From NCBI GenBank assembly GCA_002282715.1, contig NCKC01000003.1:1-64000 (forward strand): DNA of 64,000 nucleotides, read 5' to 3'. Source of the DNA: Halothiobacillus sp. 15-55-196. Its GTDB lineage: Bacteria > Pseudomonadota > Gammaproteobacteria > Halothiobacillales > Halothiobacillaceae. The position numbers were made by a program, and so were the translations under genes. Of this stretch, positions 63,652 to 64,000 are shown piece after piece. The notes under the pieces are model-generated. The model made no database searches, had not been told where the DNA came from, and worked only from the letters and a program-made list of their open reading frames with translations. The stretch's first letter is position 1. Each line of letters begins with the position of its first letter.

Positions 63652-64000
63652 ATTGCGTCGAATAGTCACCGAGGTTGCGCAGTCGGTTGACTTGCGAACG
63701 GCGCTTGATTTGATTGCCCGGCGGGTGCGAGATGCGCTGAATGTTGATGTTTGCTCTGTTTATGTGCTGACACGAGCTGTGCCAGCTCAGGAAGCGGGGT
63801 TGCTCTTGCAGGCGACGGAAGGTTTGAACAAGACCATGATCGGTCGGGTCACGCTTGCCTTGAATGAGGGCTTGGTCGGATTGGTCGCTCGTCGAGCCGA
63901 ACTGGTCAATCTGGAGAATGCACCCGATCACCCTGCATTCAAGTTCGTTTCCGATATTGGTGAGGAGTTCTACCACGGCTTCCTTGGTGTGCCAATTATT
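63641..64000 (+). CDS. ptsP: Phosphoenolpyruvate-protein phosphotransferase PtsP (EI-Ntr), 5' part only
   Basis: Runs off the window after 120 codons. What is visible is the N-terminal GAF domain: [83 protein letters not shown] and the start of FLGVPII. The order rppH-ptsP is as in pseudomonads and E. coli, and supports EI of the nitrogen PTS rather than another GAF protein. AAGGAG lies 7-12 nt before the ATG, inside rppH. Confidence 0.9.
   Translation, partial: MLDELRRIVTEVAQSVDLRTALDLIARRVRDALNVDVCSVYVLTRAVPAQEAGLLLQATEGLNKTMIGRVTLALNEGLVGLVARRAELVNLENAPDHPAFKFVSDIGEEFYHGFLGVPII

Noticed and set aside
1..64000. CRISPR array, prophage or rRNA operon
   Set aside because: No regularly spaced direct repeats, no phage structural genes and no rRNA sequence were seen on either strand.

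Overview
The window is a chromosomal piece of a chemolithoautotrophic gammaproteobacterium, most likely Halothiobacillus or a close relative. The main evidence is a complete alpha-carboxysome locus on the minus strand. Its CsoSCA (514 aa) carries zinc ligands at C173, H242 and C253, and its CsoS2 has 869 aa; both match what I remember of the H. neapolitanus proteins. Ubiquinone, FabA/FabB, Fur and YgfB-PepP-UbiH-UbiI gene orders are typical of gammaproteobacteria.

Layout. 1-4.3 kb: an AT-rich restriction-modification island (Dcm-type cytosine methylase, HNH nuclease, Vsr), then a decayed stretch with two tetR remnants and an EAL pseudogene. 4.3-9 kb: a DUF202 membrane protein, umuD (long form, with a large palindrome over its ribosome-binding site) and umuC, then yjcH-actP acetate uptake (minus). 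9.2-16.9 kb (minus): ygfB-pepP-ubiH-ubiI-Mth938-like-ycaO-moxR, with a coiled-coil gene and zapA divergent at 17 kb. 17.6-20.8 kb (minus): lgt-thyA-psiE-folA and a small membrane protein.

21.0-40.7 kb (minus): cbbL-cbbS-csoS2-csoSCA-csoS4A-csoS4B-csoS1C-csoS1A-csoS1B, then acRAF-like, mcdA, mcdB and cbbO, then dabB, a membrane protein, dabA, a P-II-like gene, cbbQ, a small unknown gene and csoS1D. Together these supply Rubisco, shell, scaffold, internal carbonic anhydrase, carboxysome positioning, Rubisco assembly and activation, and energy-coupled inorganic carbon uptake. The sequence also shows a -1 frameshift site in csoS2 and stem-loops between cbbS/csoS2, csoS1C/csoS1A and csoS1A/csoS1B.

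41.3-44.5 kb: copper export (copA, DUF302, copZ). 44.9-47.1 kb: a nitric-oxide response module (nnrS, hemerythrin, nsrR with a palindromic operator). 47.2-48.5 kb: tRNA-Leu(TAA), tRNA-Arg(CCG) and small palindromic or MITE-like repeats sharing a terminus that reads tacctcgaaaaacc. 48.5-64 kb: housekeeping genes (YgjP-like protease, pepA, NlpC/P60 lipoprotein, rlmKL, a two-domain ABC ATPase, fabA-fabB, DUF423, bamE, fur, DUF1134 lipoprotein, dcd, HAD phosphatase, rppH, and the start of ptsP cut by the window end).

The best leads for new biology are the long UmuD with its palindrome, the carbon-uptake cluster with its extra membrane protein and two poorly known small proteins, the YcaO-MoxR coupling, and the repeat family with constant ends and variable cores. 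All calls come from reading the sequence; no database search was run.
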